Assembly: GCF_025961575.1 (NCBI RefSeq)
Contig: NZ_JAOQNX010000011.1
Location: forward strand, 1-64,000
From: Rhodoblastus acidophilus
GTDB lineage: Bacteria; Pseudomonadota; Alphaproteobacteria; Rhizobiales; Beijerinckiaceae
Direction: 5' to 3'
DNA: 64,000 bases
In this document: piece by piece, positions 50,110 through 58,205 of the stretch
Layout of the letters: the number at the start of each line of letters is the position of its first letter
Position numbering within the stretch: position 1 is the first letter of the stretch
Translations under genes and position numbers: made by a program
The notes under the pieces: generated by a model
The model's input: only the letters and a program-made list of their open reading frames with translations
The model's database searches: none
Told to the model about the DNA's origin: nothing

Positions 50110-50400
50110 TCAAGCCTTCGGCGAATCGTTGAGTCGCTCGCGAAGCTCCTTGCCGGTCTTGAAAAACGGCACGAACTTTTCGTTGACCTCGACGTGGTCG
50201 CCGGTGCGCGGGTTTCGACCAATTCGGGCGTCGCGCTTCTTGACGGAGAATGCGCCAAACCCTCGCAACTCAACCCGATCGCCGCGCGCCAGCGCGTCCG
50301 TGACCTCGTCGAGAATCGCGTTCACGATGTTTTCGACGTCGCGAAGATAGAGGTGCGGGTTGCGATCCGCAATACGTTGAACGAGTTCAGATTTGATCAC
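50110..50400 (-). CDS. ihfB: Integration host factor subunit beta
   Basis: A 96-residue HU/IHF protein starting at GTG 50400 with AGGA upstream. It reads [20 protein letters not shown] and carries the DNA-intercalating loop [12 protein letters not shown] and [10 protein letters not shown]. With IHF-alpha it bends DNA for replication, recombination and transcription. The frame extends to 50475 but that overlaps sppA, so GTG 50400 is favoured. Gene order sppA-ihfB-lapA is typical of the class. Confidence 0.95.
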   Translation of the reverse strand: MIKSELVQRIADRNPHLYLRDVENIVNAILDEVTDALARGDRVELRGFGAFSVKKRDARIGRNPRTGDHVEVNEKFVPFFKTGKELRERLNDSPKA

Positions 50401-50450
50401 GGAAATTGTCCTGAAAACGCATGGCGGATCAAGAACGCGCTTAATCCGGA

Positions 50451-51413
50451 CTATTGATCGTGGCCAACGTGCCAAATCGCCAAGAGACCGTCAAGAGCCG
50501 CTTGACCCTCAACATTCTTCAGGTGTGACGCAAGGGTATCTGCGGACTCCACGCCAAACCAGCTCGCCACGGCGGCGGCGGCGCTGAACAGATTGAAGGG
50601 CTTGCCAATGGAGGTCTTTTTCAGCTCCTTGACCGGAAGTCCCTTGGCCACGTTGCGTTGCTTTTCCAGCCAAGCAATCGCTTCGCGTTCGCCGCCAAAC
50701 TCGTCGATGAGTTTTAGGCCCATGCTCTGGCGTCCCGTGAAGACGCGACCGTCCGAAACCACCGCCAACTCATCATCATTGAGATTTCGGCGTTGCTTCA
50801 CGATGCCCTTGAACCAGGAATAGCTGTCAAGGACGAGCGCGTCGATGGCGGCTTTCGCAGCGTCGCTGGTCGGCTCCAGCCCATTGGGCGCAGCTTTTAA
50901 CGGCGAGGATTTGATCGTCTCGACTTTCACGCCGATCGTATCGAGCAATTTCGATACATTCGGAAACTGGAACAGGACGCCGATCGAGCCAACCAAGGAA
51001 TTGCCGTCCGCAACAATATGGTCAGCGCCGAGCGCGACAATATAGCCGCCCGAGGCCGCCATTGTGTCGACAACCGCGACCACAGGCTTTTTCGCGGCGA
51101 CCCGGCGAAGCTCATCGTAAATATGTTCCGAACCCGTCACCGTGCCTCCGGGACTGGCGACCTGAACGATCAGCGCGGCGGCCTTCGAGTCCTCGGCGGA
51201 CTTGATGAGTTTCAGCGTGTCACGATCACCGGTGATCAGCCCGCCGATCTCGATGCGGGCGATATGCGGCGTGAGGGTTCCGGCGTCGCCGGCAAAACGT
51301 CCCGCAGCCACCAGGATGGCGATAACGGCAAGGCCCAAGGCGGCGACACGCCAACGCGTCAGCTTGCGCCGCAATTGCCTACGGTCGAGGACGGTTTCGA
51401 CAGACGAGTTCAT
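50451..51413 (-). CDS. sppA: Signal peptide peptidase SppA
   Basis: The 320-residue protein has one N-terminal membrane helix (about 22-40) and a periplasmic protease domain. The catalytic pair is Ser121 in [12 protein letters not shown] and Lys173 in SSPLKAAPN, 52 residues apart as in the characterised short SppA of Bacillus. It degrades cleaved signal peptides in the membrane. ATG 51413 has GGAG upstream. It is 50 bases upstream of ihfB. Confidence 0.93.
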   Translation of the reverse strand: MNSSVETVLDRRQLRRKLTRWRVAALGLAVIAILVAAGRFAGDAGTLTPHIARIEIGGLITGDRDTLKLIKSAEDSKAAALIVQVASPGGTVTGSEHIYDELRRVAAKKPVVAVVDTMAASGGYIVALGADHIVADGNSLVGSIGVLFQFPNVSKLLDTIGVKVETIKSSPLKAAPNGLEPTSDAAKAAIDALVLDSYSWFKGIVKQRRNLNDDELAVVSDGRVFTGRQSMGLKLIDEFGGEREAIAWLEKQRNVAKGLPVKELKKTSIGKPFNLFSAAAAVASWFGVESADTLASHLKNVEGQAALDGLLAIWHVGHDQ

Positions 51414-51493
51414 GGCGATACTCCATTCGCATTCCATTTAGGCATGCCCACGAGAAAGCTCAACCGGCGGCAGACGGACCTTTGGACGCTGAA

Positions 51494-51530
51494 CAAAAAA
51501 AGACCCCGCGCGCCGTTGGGCGCGCGGGGC
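51494..51530 (-). terminator. Rho-independent terminator after rpsA
   Basis: On the minus strand an 11-bp perfect stem (51504-51514 with 51519-51529, CCCCGCGCGCC against its complement) and a four-base loop precede seven T residues (complement of 51495-51501). It lies 27 bases after the rpsA stop and separates it from sppA. Confidence 0.9.
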
Positions 51531-51556
51531 GATGCGAATTCACGCAGTGAGAAGAA

Positions 51557-53278
51557 TTACTTCGTTTCGCGGGCCTTGAGCGCGGCGCCAAGGATGTCGC
51601 CGAGCGAAGCGCCTGAGTCGGCGGAGCCATACTGCGCGATGGCTTCCTTCTCTTCGGCCACTTCGAGCGCCTTGATCGACACGGCGATCTTGCGCGCCTT
51701 ACGGTCGAACAGAGTGACGCGCGCGTCGACCTTTTCGCCAACAGCGAAGCGCTCGGGACGCTGGTCGGCGCGGTCGCGGGCCAGCTCGTTGCGCTTGATG
51801 AAGGCCTGCAGGTCGCTGCCGACGATCTTGACTTCGAGGCCGCCGTCCTTGACCTCGAGAATTTCGCAGGTCACGACCGCGCCCTTCTTGATCTCGCCGT
51901 CTTCGCCGGCCGTGGCCGTGGCGAAGGGGTCGCCACCAAGCTGCTTGATGCCGAGCGAGATGCGCTCCTTCTCGACGTCGACGTCGAGCACGCGCGCGCG
52001 AACCATCTCACCCTTCTTGTAGTCCTCGATTGCCTGCTCGCCCGGACGGTTCCAGTCGAGGTCGGAGAGGTGAACCATGCCGTCGACGTCGCCGTCGAGA
52101 CCGATGAACAGACCGAACTCGGTCTTGTTCTTGACCTCGCCCTCGACATCGGAGCCAACCGGGTGCTTCTCGGCAAAAGCTTCCCAGGGGTTCTGCAGAG
52201 TCTGCTTGAGGCCGAGCGAGATGCGGCGCTTGACGGAATCGACTTCCAGCACCTGCACGTCGACTTCCTGGCTGGTCGAGACGATCTTGCCGGGATGGAC
52301 GTTCTTTTTGGTCCAGGACATTTCGGAGACGTGGATCAGGCCTTCGATGCCCGGCTCCAGTTCGACGAACGCGCCGTAGTCCGTGATGTTGGTCACGCGG
52401 CCATGGAAGCGCGCGTTGATCGGATATTTCGCCTCGATGCCCTGCCAAGGATCGTCCTGAAGCTGCTTCATGCCCAGGGAGATGCGGTGGGTCTCGTGGT
52501 TGATCTTGATGATCTTGACCTTGACCGTCTGACCGATGTTCAGAACTTCGGACGGATGGTTGACGCGGCGCCAGGCGATGTCGGTGACATGCAGCAGGCC
52601 GTCAATGCCGCCGAGGTCGACGAACGCGCCGTAATCGGTGATGTTCTTGACGACGCCGTCGATCACCAGACCCTCTTCGAGGTTGGCGACGATTTCATGA
52701 CGCTGCTCGGCGCGGCTCTCTTCAAGCACGGTGCGGCGCGACACGACGATATTGCCGCGGCGGCGATCCATCTTGAGGATCTGGAAGGGCTGCGGCACGC
52801 CAAGCAGCGGGGTGACGTCGCGGATCGGGCGAATGTCGACCTGCGAGCGGGGCAGGAAGGCGACCGCGCCGTCGAGATCGACGGTGAAGCCACCCTTGAC
52901 CTGGTTGAAGATGACGCCGTCGACCTTCTCGCCGGCTTCAAAAGCCTTCTCGAGCTTGACCCAGCTCTCTTCGCGACGCGCCTTCTCGCGGGAGATGACG
53001 GCTTCGCCGAGCGCGTTTTCAACGCGTTCCAGATAAACTTCAACTTCTTCGCCGACCTGCGGGGCCGGATCGCGGCCGTGGCCGGTGAATTCCTTGAGCG
53101 CCACGCGTCCCTCGGTCTTGAGACCGATGTCGATCACCGCGACGTCTTTTTCGATGGCGACTACGCGTCCCTTGACCACCGAGCCTTCGAAGGCTTCGCT
53201 TTCGCCGTAGGATTCGGCGAGCAGGGCGGCAAAATCGTCACGAGACGGGTTCATACCCGCGTTGTTGGCAGAGGACAT
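51557..53278 (-). CDS. rpsA: 30S ribosomal protein S1
   Basis: The 573-residue protein has six S1 RNA-binding repeats, seen as recurring DYGAFV and GLIHVSEMSW elements, e.g. at ITDYGAFVDLGGIDGLLHVTD. It unfolds mRNA on the 30S subunit and helps initiation. The length is normal. A strong terminator follows, so it is expressed apart from sppA and the genes beyond. Codon use is of the highly expressed type. Confidence 0.97.
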   Translation of the reverse strand: MSSANNAGMNPSRDDFAALLAESYGESEAFEGSVVKGRVVAIEKDVAVIDIGLKTEGRVALKEFTGHGRDPAPQVGEEVEVYLERVENALGEAVISREKARREESWVKLEKAFEAGEKVDGVIFNQVKGGFTVDLDGAVAFLPRSQVDIRPIRDVTPLLGVPQPFQILKMDRRRGNIVVSRRTVLEESRAEQRHEIVANLEEGLVIDGVVKNITDYGAFVDLGGIDGLLHVTDIAWRRVNHPSEVLNIGQTVKVKIIKINHETHRISLGMKQLQDDPWQGIEAKYPINARFHGRVTNITDYGAFVELEPGIEGLIHVSEMSWTKKNVHPGKIVSTSQEVDVQVLEVDSVKRRISLGLKQTLQNPWEAFAEKHPVGSDVEGEVKNKTEFGLFIGLDGDVDGMVHLSDLDWNRPGEQAIEDYKKGEMVRARVLDVDVEKERISLGIKQLGGDPFATATAGEDGEIKKGAVVTCEILEVKDGGLEVKIVGSDLQAFIKRNELARDRADQRPERFAVGEKVDARVTLFDRKARKIAVSIKALEVAEEKEAIAQYGSADSGASLGDILGAALKARETK

Positions 53279-53555
53279 ATTTTCTCCTGAAATGCCCTGT
53301 CGGGCGCGCGCCGGAATAGGGTTTGTGTTGCGTTGGCTTTCGTCCGCAGGCGCACATCCGTGGATGTGACCCGTCTAATCAGGCGGCCGGCGCGGGCCAG
53401 CGGCAGAAAGCAGGTTCAGATTGGAGCCTTAGCAAACGGAGGACTTTTCCACAAGCTGTTTCCGAGGGCCGAAAGCGCCCCGCGGTGGCCCCCAATGGCC
53501 TCGTCTTGCGCCTCGAACGAGAATGAATTTTCGCCTGAAATTTCTCGATCATGGC
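53279..53555. other. Promoter and leader region between rpsA and tRNA-Glu
   Basis: No convincing gene is present. The stretch must carry the rpsA promoter on the minus strand and runs up to the tRNA-Glu promoter. Short ORFs here have no ribosome-binding site and look like chance frames. Confidence 0.4.
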
Positions 53556-53584
53556 TTGCGGACAGAAGTCCATCTGACTATAGA
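53556..53584 (+). promoter_or_regulatory. Promoter of tRNA-Glu
   Basis: TTGCGG (53556-53561) and TATAGA (53579-53584) are separated by exactly 17 bases, and the tRNA begins ten bases after the -10 element. Confidence 0.75.
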
Positions 53585-53593
53585 GAGGTCGCT

Positions 53594-53669
53594 GCTCCCT
53601 TCGTCTAGCGGTCTAGGACGTCGCCCTCTCACGGCGAAAACAGGGGTTCGAGTCCCCTAGGGAGCGCCA
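53594..53669 (+). tRNA. tRNA-Glu (anticodon CTC)
   Basis: A full cloverleaf is seen: acceptor GCTCCCT pairs with AGGGAGC, the anticodon stem TCGCC/GGCGA encloses the loop CTCTCAC with anticodon CTC, and the T-arm contains GGTTCGAGTCC. The CCA end is encoded (53667-53669). It is the last normal gene before a stretch of decayed mobile DNA, so its 3' end may have served as an integration site, though no repeat of it was found further on. Confidence 0.95.
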
Positions 53670-53985
53670 CAACAGAATCAATACTTTGCAAGCCATTTCA
53701 GCGCCTTTAAGCATTAGCGTGAGCCGATCGTGCCACTGTACCGAGAATCGGTTGTGCGAATGCCCACGTGCGGGTCCTCTGAAAATCGCTGATATTTCGC
53801 GGCAAAGCCTGAGCGGCACCATGGCCGCTATTGACTCTATCAAGCTCGTGTTGTCCCTCGGGGAGACCACATGCGGTAGGTCATGGTGCGCTACGCGGGA
53901 GGCGGGCTCTGCCAGGACGGACGAAACGGGCCGGCTAGAAGCCGCGCACGAAAATTGCGGCGCGCATCAGCGTCATCTTACCCAT
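53670..53985. other. Non-coding stretch after tRNA-Glu
   Basis: I see no complete gene. The frame that later encodes the recombinase is open through here but does not resemble its N-terminus. The DNA looks like remnant accessory sequence between the tRNA and the recombinase fragment. Confidence 0.4.
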
Positions 53986-54389
53986 ATGGCCCAACGCGAG
54001 CGAGTCGCACAATTTGCGTCTACCGAGGGGCTGGAGATCGTCGGGGAGTTCGTGGAGGTCGAAACCGGCAAAGGTGCGGACGCGCTGGAGCGCCGGCCAC
54101 AACTGGCCGCTGCCCTCGCAATGGCTCGCCTTCATCATCAGTGCCCCGTCGTCGCAAAGCTGGATCGCCTGTCTCGCGACGTGCATTTCATTTCGGGGTT
54201 GATGGCTCATCGCGTCCCATTCGTCATCAACGAGCTTGGCGCGAACGCAGACCCGTTCATGCTGCACATTTACGCCGCATTGGCAGAAACAGAACGCGCG
54301 CTGATCGCCATGCGGACACTGCCAAGGCGCGCGGCAAAGCCCTGGGCGGCTTCCGTGCCGTGCCGGCACTGTGTTTTTGCATGGAATAA
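53986..54389 (+). pseudogene. Serine recombinase (resolvase family), degraded remnant
   Basis: A recognisable resolvase core reads from [11 protein letters not shown] through [34 protein letters not shown] and [20 protein letters not shown]. The start of the domain with the catalytic serine and its RVSTDKQ-type motif is missing upstream. After ERALIA near 54310 the expected continuation, [13 protein letters not shown], is found in a different frame, so there is also a frameshift. The fragment ends just before an IS21-type element. I judge it non-functional, a leftover of an integrated element. Confidence 0.75.
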
Positions 54390-54418
54390 GGCCCCCCGCG
54401 CTGGGGTGATTTGCATCC

Positions 54419-54432
54419 AATCGGGACCCCGG
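54419..54432 (+). repeat. Left inverted repeat of the IS21-type element
   Basis: AATCGGGACCCCGG is the perfect inverted copy of 56050-56063 at the other end. Confidence 0.75.
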
Positions 54433-54460
54433 GGCTGAGGGTCCACACTGGCCTCCTGAT

Positions 54461-55947
54461 TTGTCGGAGGCCGAGATTGGAATGCTGGTTGTGGAGACGA
54501 TCGCCAAAATTCGCCTGGCGTTTTTTCATCAGAAGAAGACGATCAAGGAGATCTGCCGGACGCTGCATGTGTCGCGGAAGGTCGTGCGGAAAGTGATCCG
54601 CTCGGATGCGACTGAGTTTCGCTACGAACGCGGAACGCAGCCTCAGCCCAAGATCGGACCCTGGCGCGAGCAGCTTGACGCGCTTTTGCTGGAAAACGAC
54701 GGCAAGCCGGCCCGGGAGCGACTGACTTTCATCCGGCTGTTCGAGGAATTGCGCGGCCTCGGCTACGAGGGCAGCTATGACGCCGTTCGCCGCTATGCGA
54801 TCGGCTGGCGCAAGGCGCGCGGTGCGGCGACGGCGCCGGTTTTCGTGCCGTTGACCTTTGCGCCGGGCGAAGCCTATCAGTTCGATTGGTCCCACGAGAT
54901 CGTCGTGCTGAACGGCGCGACGGTGACCGTGAAAGTGGCGCATATGCGGCTCTGCCACAGCCGCATGCTGTTCGCGCGCGCCTATCCGCGCGAGACGCAG
55001 GAAATGGTGTTCGACGCCCACGACCGCGGCTTCGCCTTCTTCAAGGGGGCGTGCCAGCGCGGCGTCTACGATAATATGAAAACCGCGGTCGATGCGATCT
55101 TCGTCGGCAAGGAACGCAAGTACAACAGGCGTTTCCTGCAAATGTGCTCGCATTACCTCGTCGAGCCCGTCGCCTGCGCGCCGGCCTCCGGCTGGGAAAA
55201 AGGCCAAGTCGAAAACCAGGTTGGCTTGGTGCGCGAGCGGTTCTTTACGCCGCGCCTGCGCTTCAAGAACCTGGACGAGTTGAACGCCTTTCTGCTCGAC
55301 AAATGCGTCGCCTACGCCAAGGCGCACAAGCATCCCGAGATCGCCGACAAGACGATCTTCGAGGCTTTCGAGGACGAACGGCCCAAGCTTGTCCAGGCGC
55401 CAAGCTGCTTCGACGGCTTTCACGCCACGCCATGCCCCGTGTCGAAAACCTGCCTGGTGCGCTTCGACAACAACAAATATTCTGTGCGCGCCAGCGCCGT
55501 CGGCCGACCTGTCGAACTCCAGGCCTACGCCGACCGCATCGTCATCCGCCAGGACGGCATGATTGTCGGCGAACATCAGCGCCGGTTCGGGCGCGGCGAG
55601 ACGGCCTACAATCCCTGGCATTACGTTCCGGTTCTGGCGAAAAAGCCGGGCGCGCTGCGCAACGGCGCCCCGTTCAAGGATTGGCTGCTGCCGGGAGCGA
55701 TCGAGCAGATCCGCAAAAAGCTCGCCCCGGCTCCGACGACGGCGACCGGCAGATGGTGAAGATCCTCGCGGCCGTGCTCGACGACGGCTTGGCGGTGGTC
55801 GAATCCGCCTGCGCCGAGGCGCTCGCCGACAACGTCCATTCCGCCGACGTCGTTTTGAACATTCTGGCGCGCCGCCGCGATCCGCCGCCGCCGCTCACCA
55901 TCGCCACACCCGACGCGCTCAAGCTCCAGTGCGCGCCGGCCGCCGAA
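54461..55947 (+). pseudogene. istA: IS21-family transposase IstA, frameshifted
   Basis: The first 432 codons, to 55759, encode an N-terminal helix-turn-helix (TIKEICRTLHVSRKVVRKVI) and an integrase core with QFDWSHEIVVL, the GVYDNMKTAVD and ASGWEKGQVENQVG catalytic segments, followed by the C-terminal domain. Near 55722-55728, in a run of four C, the frame shifts: the expected continuation GSDDGDRQMVKILAAV to SADVVLNILARRR lies in another frame and runs to about 55947. The reading frame thus stops early, losing about 70 residues. The start is TTG 54461 or ATG 54482. I judge it inactive. Confidence 0.85.
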
Positions 55948-56049
55948 CACCGCCGCGCGCGCCCAGGCTGCGCAACCCCGGCCAGCTCCGCCCGCGCGCG
56001 CTACCTTGAGCAAATGTATCGGTTGAAGGGGGCCCTTTTGGACGCAAAA

Positions 56050-56063
56050 CCGGGGTCCCGATT
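56050..56063 (-). repeat. Right inverted repeat of the IS21-type element
   Basis: CCGGGGTCCCGATT on the plus strand is the exact reverse complement of 54419-54432. Confidence 0.75.
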
Positions 56064-56169
56064 CCGCGCTGATTGACACCGAAGACGTCCAAGCCGCCCT
56101 CGCCATGGCGCAGGCCGCAGAGCGCGACCCAACCGGACGCATCCGACGAAGCGGAAATGCGGTAGCTGG

Positions 56170-56808
56170 TCATGCGCTCGTTTCGCCTGCGGCCTTAGGC
56201 TTCAGCAGGCCGTTCCGCAGCACGCTCTTGTGGATGGAGATGAAGGCGTCGGTATCGGTCGCCTTGCGATTGCCGAACAGAAGCGAGGTGATGTTGAGAA
56301 ACATGGGCGGGGCGACCATAAACCGCGCGAGTTCGTAGGTGTTGGTCGGTTCGATGTCGCCGTCTGCGACCGCAAGATCGAATCTCCGGCTCAAGCTGGC
56401 GAAGATGGGATCGGCGAACTCCGCGAAATTGTCATCGACAAATTCGGGGAAGCGATCCACTTCCGCCACAAGCAGGCGAAGCACCTCGCGGAACTTCGGA
56501 TTTTCTAAAATAAATCTATAAAGCCTGGAAACGATATAATCGATATCGGCGGCGATATCGCCGCTCCATTCCCACTCCTTTTCCTGAAATTCGGTCGCCA
56601 GCGGCGCGCTTAAGCTTCTGACCAGCGTCTTGAAGAGATTCTCCTTGCTTCCGTAATAGAAGTAGATCGTCCCCTTTGTGATCCCAACGCGCTTGGCGAT
56701 GTCTTCAAGACGGGCGGCGCCATAGCCTGTGCGTACGAATTCATCGAAGGCGGCGTCGAGAATTTGATCCGGCCTCTCGGCTTTTTGCTTCGATCGGATG
56801 CCAGCCAT
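56170..56808 (-). CDS. TetR-family transcriptional regulator
   Basis: A 212-residue protein with an N-terminal helix-turn-helix (TGYGAARLEDIAKRVGITKG, then TIYFYYGSKENLFKTLV) and a helical ligand domain. ATG 56808 has GGGGAAGGG upstream. A palindrome 19-40 bases before the start is a likely operator, so it probably represses itself and the divergent gene at 56915. TetR proteins beside acyl-chain enzymes often respond to acyl-CoA or hydrophobic compounds, but this one cannot be assigned a ligand. Confidence 0.9.
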   Translation of the reverse strand: MAGIRSKQKAERPDQILDAAFDEFVRTGYGAARLEDIAKRVGITKGTIYFYYGSKENLFKTLVRSLSAPLATEFQEKEWEWSGDIAADIDYIVSRLYRFILENPKFREVLRLLVAEVDRFPEFVDDNFAEFADPIFASLSRRFDLAVADGDIEPTNTYELARFMVAPPMFLNITSLLFGNRKATDTDAFISIHKSVLRNGLLKPKAAGETSA

Positions 56809-56826
56809 GCCCTTCCCCGTTTTCCT

Positions 56827-56848
56827 ATTGACTAACGAGTCAGTCAAT
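56827..56848. promoter_or_regulatory. Probable TetR operator
   Basis: A 22-bp inverted repeat, ATTGACT-N8-AGTCAAT, lies between the tetR-type gene and the divergent ORF. TTGACTxA..AGTCAA dyads are characteristic of TetR/AcrR binding sites. It would cover both divergent promoters. Confidence 0.7.
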
Positions 56849-56914
56849 GGAATAGGGTGCCACGATCAGGTTGGCAAGCCCGAGATCGCGCGACGTCGTA
56901 GAAAGGGAGACCAG

Positions 56915-57451
56915 ATGAGCATTTCCAATGCGAATGACCGATCTTCCGTTCTTAGTAGCTCGGACCCCGCCGTGCTGGCGCTGCTGACCGAAGGCTGCGC
57001 AAATGCGCCGCAAGGTTCAGCTCCAGCGGTCCAAATTGCGCGGGAGCATCGGGTCGAAATGCTGGTGACGACGACGCGCTGCCCGTCCGACGTCCCCGGA
57101 GACATCTACTCAGGCGAACGCGGCACCGCGATCGATTTCGACCTCGCCGCCGTCGCGACGCCGGCGTCTTCCGATCCGCGGGAGAATGTCTCACCCGACG
57201 CACAATCCAGAGAACCGCTTCAACAGAAAGGCATTTGTTCTTGCGGCTGTGCGCCCCGGATCGATTGGTTTGCCAAGACACAGAGGCTCAATTTTCACGC
57301 CTTGGGCGTCGGTCAAAACGCATCTATCCATCCCAAGCTTGTGTCAGAGCCAGCTCCAAGGCGAATTTTCTTTCCCCGCGCACGGAGCCAACTGTTGCAC
57401 GCGCGTTTCCCCGACAAGCGCGGGAGCTCCCTGGTGGGTATAGGCCATTAA
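56915..57451 (+). CDS. Hypothetical protein, divergent from the TetR gene
   Basis: ATG 56915 has a strong AAGGGAG site upstream and gives a 178-residue product starting MSISNANDRSSVLSSSDP. It contains a GICSCGCAP cysteine cluster near the middle, and no clear membrane segment. I do not recognise the family. The last 108 bases overlap the convergent MaoC gene antisense, and the C-terminal part looks disordered, so the ORF may be the 5' remnant of a longer gene cut by rearrangement. The TetR operator suggests it was the regulator's original target. Confidence 0.4.
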   Translation: MSISNANDRSSVLSSSDPAVLALLTEGCANAPQGSAPAVQIAREHRVEMLVTTTRCPSDVPGDIYSGERGTAIDFDLAAVATPASSDPRENVSPDAQSREPLQQKGICSCGCAPRIDWFAKTQRLNFHALGVGQNASIHPKLVSEPAPRRIFFPRARSQLLHARFPDKRGSSLVGIGH

Positions 57452-57796
57452 TCTGACGACGCCGACAATGCCGGCGCTGGATTTTTCCACCTTGGCGACG
57501 CGACCTGATAGGGTCGCGCGTTCCCCCTCCAGGACAGGTGTAAGGAATTGTCCCTTCAAGCTCAGTATAATCAGGCCCTCACGCCAATCGCGCAACATCT
57601 GCTCAAAGACCGCGAGAAGACGCATGCCGTGAACAGGGCATGCAGAAAACCCATATTGACGAGCGACCGTCGCATCGAGATGAAGAGGATTAGAATCCCC
57701 CGAGGCTGCAGCATAGCTCGCCAGCTCCGCATGTGTGAACGGCCCAACCTCCAGGGTTGGTAATTTATCGCCACGAAGTAGCATCACGGACTTCAA
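57344..57796 (-). CDS. MaoC-like dehydratase
   Basis: A 150-residue single hotdog domain with the hydratase signature YAAASGDSNPLHLD (catalytic Asp and His) followed by CPVHGMRL. MaoC-type proteins add or remove water at the 2,3 position of acyl-CoA or acyl-ACP. It is the last gene of the ACP operon, nine bases after the hotdog gene. In this setting it would dehydrate the 3-hydroxyacyl intermediate after condensation and reduction. Its 3' end overlaps the convergent hypothetical gene. Confidence 0.85.
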   Translation of the reverse strand: MKSVMLLRGDKLPTLEVGPFTHAELASYAAASGDSNPLHLDATVARQYGFSACPVHGMRLLAVFEQMLRDWREGLIILSLKGQFLTPVLEGERATLSGRVAKVEKSSAGIVGVVRLMAYTHQGAPALVGETRVQQLAPCAGKENSPWSWL

Positions 57797-57805
57797 AGGA
57801 GCTCC

Positions 57806-58204
57806 TCAAGAAGCGAGTTCCGGCCGCATCACAATCAACCGAAGTATAGTCACAATCCTTCCGATGCTCTTTCCCTCGGGAGTAAATATCTGAGCTGTCG
57901 CAACTATGCGTGCGGGATCCGTTTCGCACTTCAATTCCAACATTAAATCGTAAGCAGCGTCAACTAGTAGGGGCTCTGCGTAGTGGAATTCCTGAGATTC
58001 GTGGACGGGAAGGCCGACCTCTTGCGCGGCGAGCAAGATGGGTTCCCGAATTTCGGGACTCTTCATCCAGACCACAGGGAAGCTCAATGGAACGTCGCCG
58101 TCGTCATGACGCCACCCGGTCTCGCGCCTAAATTCGCGGACAGCATCTCTCGCAGTCGTAACGCGCACAGGACCAGAACGCAAAATGCGAGGCGCTATGT
58201 CCAT
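57806..58204 (-). CDS. Hotdog-fold protein, probable second MaoC-like subunit
   Basis: A 132-residue protein starting at ATG 58204, one base after the ketosynthase stop, so the two are coupled. It has ARDAVREFRRETGW, FPVVWMKSPEI, and the EFHYAEPLL strand typical of the N-terminal half of MaoC-type dehydratases, but no clear D-x4-H active site. I infer that it pairs with the MaoC protein encoded next, as in two-subunit (R)-hydratases where one hotdog is catalytic and the other shapes the pocket. Confidence 0.6.
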   Translation of the reverse strand: MDIAPRILRSGPVRVTTARDAVREFRRETGWRHDDGDVPLSFPVVWMKSPEIREPILLAAQEVGLPVHESQEFHYAEPLLVDAAYDLMLELKCETDPARIVATAQIFTPEGKSIGRIVTILRLIVMRPELAS

Positions 58205-58205
58205 A

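Larger units (their letters stand above)
54407..56078 (+). mobile_element. IS21-family element, deletion derivative lacking istB
   Basis: An istA-type gene is bracketed by inverted repeats: AATCGGGACCCCGG (54419-54432) and its exact complement (56050-56063), with a second looser match of GGTCC-type units inside each end. The ends proper are estimated at 54407 and 56078. IstB, the AAA ATPase helper needed by this family, should follow istA but no trace is found in the roughly 130 bases available. With a frameshifted istA the element is probably dead. Confidence 0.75.

Noticed and set aside
53594-57451. A full integrative element with attL and attR at tRNA-Glu
   Set aside because: No repeat of the tRNA 3' end and no tyrosine integrase are present; only fragments remain.
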